Of a stretch of DNA of 9,810 nucleotides, positions 6,124 to 9,810 are shown piece after piece. Numbering within the stretch: the stretch's first letter is position 1; the number at the start of each line of letters is the position of its first letter. The notes under the pieces were generated by a model. It had not been told where the DNA came from. It ran no database searches and worked only from the letters and a program-made list of their open reading frames with translations. Source of the DNA: Desulfovibrionaceae bacterium UBA6814 (GTDB taxonomy: Bacteria; Desulfobacterota; Desulfovibrionia; Desulfovibrionales; Desulfovibrionaceae). The stretch lies in assembly GCA_002452635.1 (NCBI GenBank), contig DKEU01000239.1, positions 1-9,810 of the forward strand. The letters are read 5' to 3'. Both the position numbers and the translations under genes were made by a program.

Positions 6124-6711
6124 TTGAAAGGAGTGAAATGCATCCTGGCGGCCGCCCTGGTGCTCTGCGCCACGGTAGCGCTGGCCTCCACCGAAGGCGG
6201 GCACGAGGCTGCCGGCGCGGCGGCTGCCCACCACCTCGACTGGTGGAACTTCACCCTGCGGGTGATCAACTTCATCATCTTTGCCGCCATCCTCTACAAG
6301 TTCGGCGGGAAGAAGGCCGTGGAGTTCTTCGGCGGCCGGCGCAAGCAGATCGAGACCCAGCTGCACGACCTGGACGAGCGCAAGGACAAGGCCGAGAAGC
6401 GGCTGGCCGAGGTGGAGAAGTCCATCGCCAACCTGGCCGCCGAGAAGGCCAGGATCCTGGACGAGTACAAGGCCCAGGGCGAGGCCCTCAAGGCCTCCAT
6501 CGTGGACAAGGCCGAGAAGGACGCGGCCAAGATCCGCGCCCAGGCCGAGACCGGTGCGGCCCAGGAGAGCGTGTACAAGCGTCGTGAGCTGCGCGCCGAG
6601 ATCGCCGAGCTGGTGGTCGAGGCCGCGGAGAAGATCCTCAAGGAAAAGCTCACCGCCGAGGAGCAGGCCAAGCTCGTTGACAAATACTTAACAAAGGTGG
6701 TGCTCAATTGA
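6124..6711 (+). CDS. atpF: ATP synthase F0 subunit b
   Basis: This is the second peripheral-stalk b subunit of the ATP synthase. From TTG 6124 the product has 195 residues. Residues 1-22 look like a signal peptide: KGVK, then a hydrophobic ILAAALVLCATVALA ending in an ALA cleavage-type site. A His/Ala linker leads to a second hydrophobic helix (about 41-58, NFTLRVINFIIFAAILY) and the GRRKQIETQLHDL junction, then a long charged coiled coil to residue about 180. A cleavable leader before the membrane helix is known for b subunits in some delta-proteobacterial groups, recalled rather than checked. Cys15 is not in a proper lipobox, because the residue before it is Leu. The TGA stop overlaps the atpH start as TTGA. 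The 91-base gap to atpF' contains a strong hairpin. Confidence 0.91.
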   Translation: MKGVKCILAAALVLCATVALASTEGGHEAAGAAAAHHLDWWNFTLRVINFIIFAAILYKFGGKKAVEFFGGRRKQIETQLHDLDERKDKAEKRLAEVEKSIANLAAEKARILDEYKAQGEALKASIVDKAEKDAAKIRAQAETGAAQESVYKRRELRAEIAELVVEAAEKILKEKLTAEEQAKLVDKYLTKVVLN

Positions 6712-7259
6712 CTGCCAACATTGTAGCCCGCAGATACGCCAAGGCCCTCTTCGCCATCGGGCTGGAGAAGGGGGACGCTGAACTTGAGGCGTACGGCAAG
6801 GACCTGGCGGCCATCGCCGAGGCCATCGCGGCAGCCCCGCAGCTCCTGCGCATCTTCCCCAACCCCCTCTTCACCCTCGAGGAGAAGAAGGCCGTGGCGG
6901 GCAAGATCCTGGAGAAGATCGGGCCCAACCCCACCACCGTCAGCTTCGTGAGCCTCCTGGCGGACAAGAACCGCCTGGCCTCCCTGCCCGAGATCGAGGC
7001 CTACTTCCGCGTTCTCCTGGACCAGCAAAAGGGCGTGATCCGCGGCCAGCTCCTCACCGCCGTGGACCTGGACGACGCCAAACAGGCCCAGGTCAAGGAC
7101 CAGCTCAAGGCCCAGCTCGGCAAGGACCTGGTCCTGGAGTTCGCCACCGACCCGTCCATCCTGGGCGGCGTGGTGCTCAAGGTTGGGGACAAGATTCTGG
7201 ATGCGAGCCTCAAAGCCCAGCTCCAGAACATCAAGGAAACAATAAAGAGGGGTGAGTAG
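6708..7259 (+). CDS. atpH: ATP synthase F1 subunit delta
   Basis: Delta (the OSCP equivalent) sits on top of the F1 head and binds the b/b' stalk. The product has 183 residues, the usual length. The N-terminus carries the family motif VARRYAKALF. A helical N-terminal domain (about 1-105) is followed by the smaller C-terminal domain with the signature LGGVVLKVGDKILDASLKAQL near the end. The start is TTG, overlapping the atpF stop by 4 bases, with AAGGTGG 7 bases upstream; no ATG or GTG start fits. This is the second TTG start in a row. It is followed by atpA after 4 bases. Confidence 0.95.
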   Translation: MTANIVARRYAKALFAIGLEKGDAELEAYGKDLAAIAEAIAAAPQLLRIFPNPLFTLEEKKAVAGKILEKIGPNPTTVSFVSLLADKNRLASLPEIEAYFRVLLDQQKGVIRGQLLTAVDLDDAKQAQVKDQLKAQLGKDLVLEFATDPSILGGVVLKVGDKILDASLKAQLQNIKETIKRGE

Positions 7260-7263
7260 GGCC

Positions 7264-8772
<1,509 letters not shown>

Positions 8773-8782
8773 GGGGTAGCCT

Positions 8783-9658
8783 ATGCCGTCCTTGAAAGTC
8801 GTTAAAAACAAGATCGTCGGCGTCAAGAAGACGAAGCAGATCACCAAGGCCATGAACATGGTGGCCTCGGCGAAGCTGCGCGGCGCTCAGTCCCGTATTG
8901 AGCGCTTCCGTCCCTACGCCGACAAGTTCTACGAGATGCTCGGCGAGCTGGCCGCCGGCGCGGGCAAGGATGTCCATCCGCTGCTCGAGGTCCGGGAAGA
9001 GGTCAAGAACGTCGGCATTCTCCTGGTGACCTCTGACCGCGGCCTGTGCGGCAGCTTCAACGCCAACCTCATCAAGATGGCGACCAGGCTTGCCCAGGCC
9101 AAGGCCGACGAGGGCAAGACGGTCAAGATCTACTCCGTGGGCAAGAAGGGCCGGGACGCCATGCGCAAGACCGGCCACCAGATGATCCTCGAGTACCGGG
9201 ACGCCATGAACAACTTCGACTTCACCCTGGCCAACGAGGTGGGGATGAAGATCATCGGCGACTTCCTGGCCGGGGACCTGGACGAGGTCCACGTGATCTA
9301 CGGCAAGTTCGTGAGCTTGGCCCGGCAGATCCCGACCACCCAGACCATCCTGCCCATGGCCGCCTCGGCCGAGGGCGGGGAGGCCAAGCCTGCCTCGACC
9401 GAATACATCTACGAGCCGGACAAGGAAGGCCTGCTCGCGGAACTCCTGCCCCGCTTCATCAAGGTGCAGGTCTACCGCGGCATGCTGGACACCTCGGCAA
9501 GCGAGCATGCGGCCCGGATGACCGCCATGGACAACGCGACCAGCTCCTGCGACGACATGATCGCATCGCTGACCCTGTTGTACAACAAGACCCGGCAGAC
9601 GGTCATCACCAAGGAACTCATGGACATCGTCGGCGGCGCTGAAGCGCTGAAAGGATAG
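8783..9658 (+). CDS. atpG: ATP synthase F1 subunit gamma
   Basis: Gamma is the central shaft that turns inside the alpha/beta hexamer. The product has 291 residues, the usual length. The N-terminal coiled-coil helix shows the signature KTKQITKAMNMVASAKL, and the Rossmann-like middle domain has LLVTSDRGLCGSFNANL. The C-terminal helix carries the family signature ARMTAMDNATSSCDDMI followed by YNKTRQTVITKEL, ending in IVGGAEALKG. The start is ATG with AGGGGGT 5 bases upstream, and the gap from atpA is only 10 bases. Nothing is missing or unusual. Confidence 0.97.
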   Translation: MPSLKVVKNKIVGVKKTKQITKAMNMVASAKLRGAQSRIERFRPYADKFYEMLGELAAGAGKDVHPLLEVREEVKNVGILLVTSDRGLCGSFNANLIKMATRLAQAKADEGKTVKIYSVGKKGRDAMRKTGHQMILEYRDAMNNFDFTLANEVGMKIIGDFLAGDLDEVHVIYGKFVSLARQIPTTQTILPMAASAEGGEAKPASTEYIYEPDKEGLLAELLPRFIKVQVYRGMLDTSASEHAARMTAMDNATSSCDDMIASLTLLYNKTRQTVITKELMDIVGGAEALKG

Positions 9659-9675
9659 CAAGGGGGCATAAGCCA

Positions 9676-9810
9676 ATGAGTCAGAACATCGGCAAGATCG
9701 TCCAGGTCATCGGCGCCGTCGTGGACGTCGAATTCGAGGCAGGCAAACTGCCGAACATCTTAAACGCGTTGCAGATCACCAACCCGAACAACACCGACGC
9801 CCCCGACCTC
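9676..9810 (+). CDS. atpD: ATP synthase F1 subunit beta (5' end only)
   Basis: Beta carries the catalytic ATP-forming sites. Only the first 45 codons are inside the window; the frame is open to the last base. The N-terminus MSQNIGKIVQVIGAVVDVEFEAGKLP is the classic start of the beta-subunit barrel domain (IGxVVDVxF). The start is ATG with AAGGGGG 9 bases upstream, 17 bases after atpG, in the expected H-A-G-D order. The Walker A and DELSEED motifs are beyond the window edge. Confidence 0.96.
   Translation, partial: MSQNIGKIVQVIGAVVDVEFEAGKLPNILNALQITNPNNTDAPDL

Overview
The window is a continuous run of housekeeping genes on the + strand of a GC-rich bacterium. No gene on the - strand is supported. 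Two functional blocks sit back to back. The first is the rod-shape (elongasome) cluster mreB (3' end only), mreC, mreD, mrdA (PBP2) and rodA, followed by a bactofilin gene. The second is the F1-side part of an F-type ATP synthase operon: atpF' (b'), atpF (b), atpH (delta), atpA (alpha), atpG (gamma) and the first 45 codons of atpD (beta).

The organism is most likely a member of the Desulfovibrionales (Desulfovibrio and relatives). This is an inference from remembered gene order and protein style: tandem b' and b genes head the ATP synthase operon without atpB/atpE, b has a signal-peptide-like N-terminus, and a bactofilin lies between rodA and the ATP synthase genes. No database comparison was possible.

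Layout. Positions 1-4923 hold mreB to rodA, tightly packed with overlaps at mreB/mreC (if the proposed start is right), mreD/mrdA and mrdA/rodA, which points to one transcript and translational coupling. A 107-base spacer (4924-5030) containing a GC-rich dyad leads to the bactofilin (5031-5480). A 135-base, locally AT-richer spacer (5481-5615) is the best place for an ATP synthase promoter. After atpF' (5616-6032), a 91-base spacer holds a strong hairpin (6046-6084). Then atpF, atpH, atpA, atpG and atpD follow with gaps or overlaps of at most 17 bases.

How the genes work together: MreB filaments, with MreC and MreD, position the RodA glycosyltransferase and its partner transpeptidase PBP2 for lateral wall synthesis. 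The bactofilin is a second, nucleotide-free cytoskeletal polymer that may scaffold wall enzymes. The b'/b dimer forms the peripheral stalk, delta attaches it to the alpha/beta head, and gamma is the central rotor shaft.

I found no new biological system here. The points most worth a second look are small-scale. They are a probable ATT start codon for mreC that overlaps the mreB stop codon, a hairpin covering that gene's ribosome binding site, a 12-bp hairpin between the two b-subunit genes, and consecutive TTG starts for atpF and atpH.
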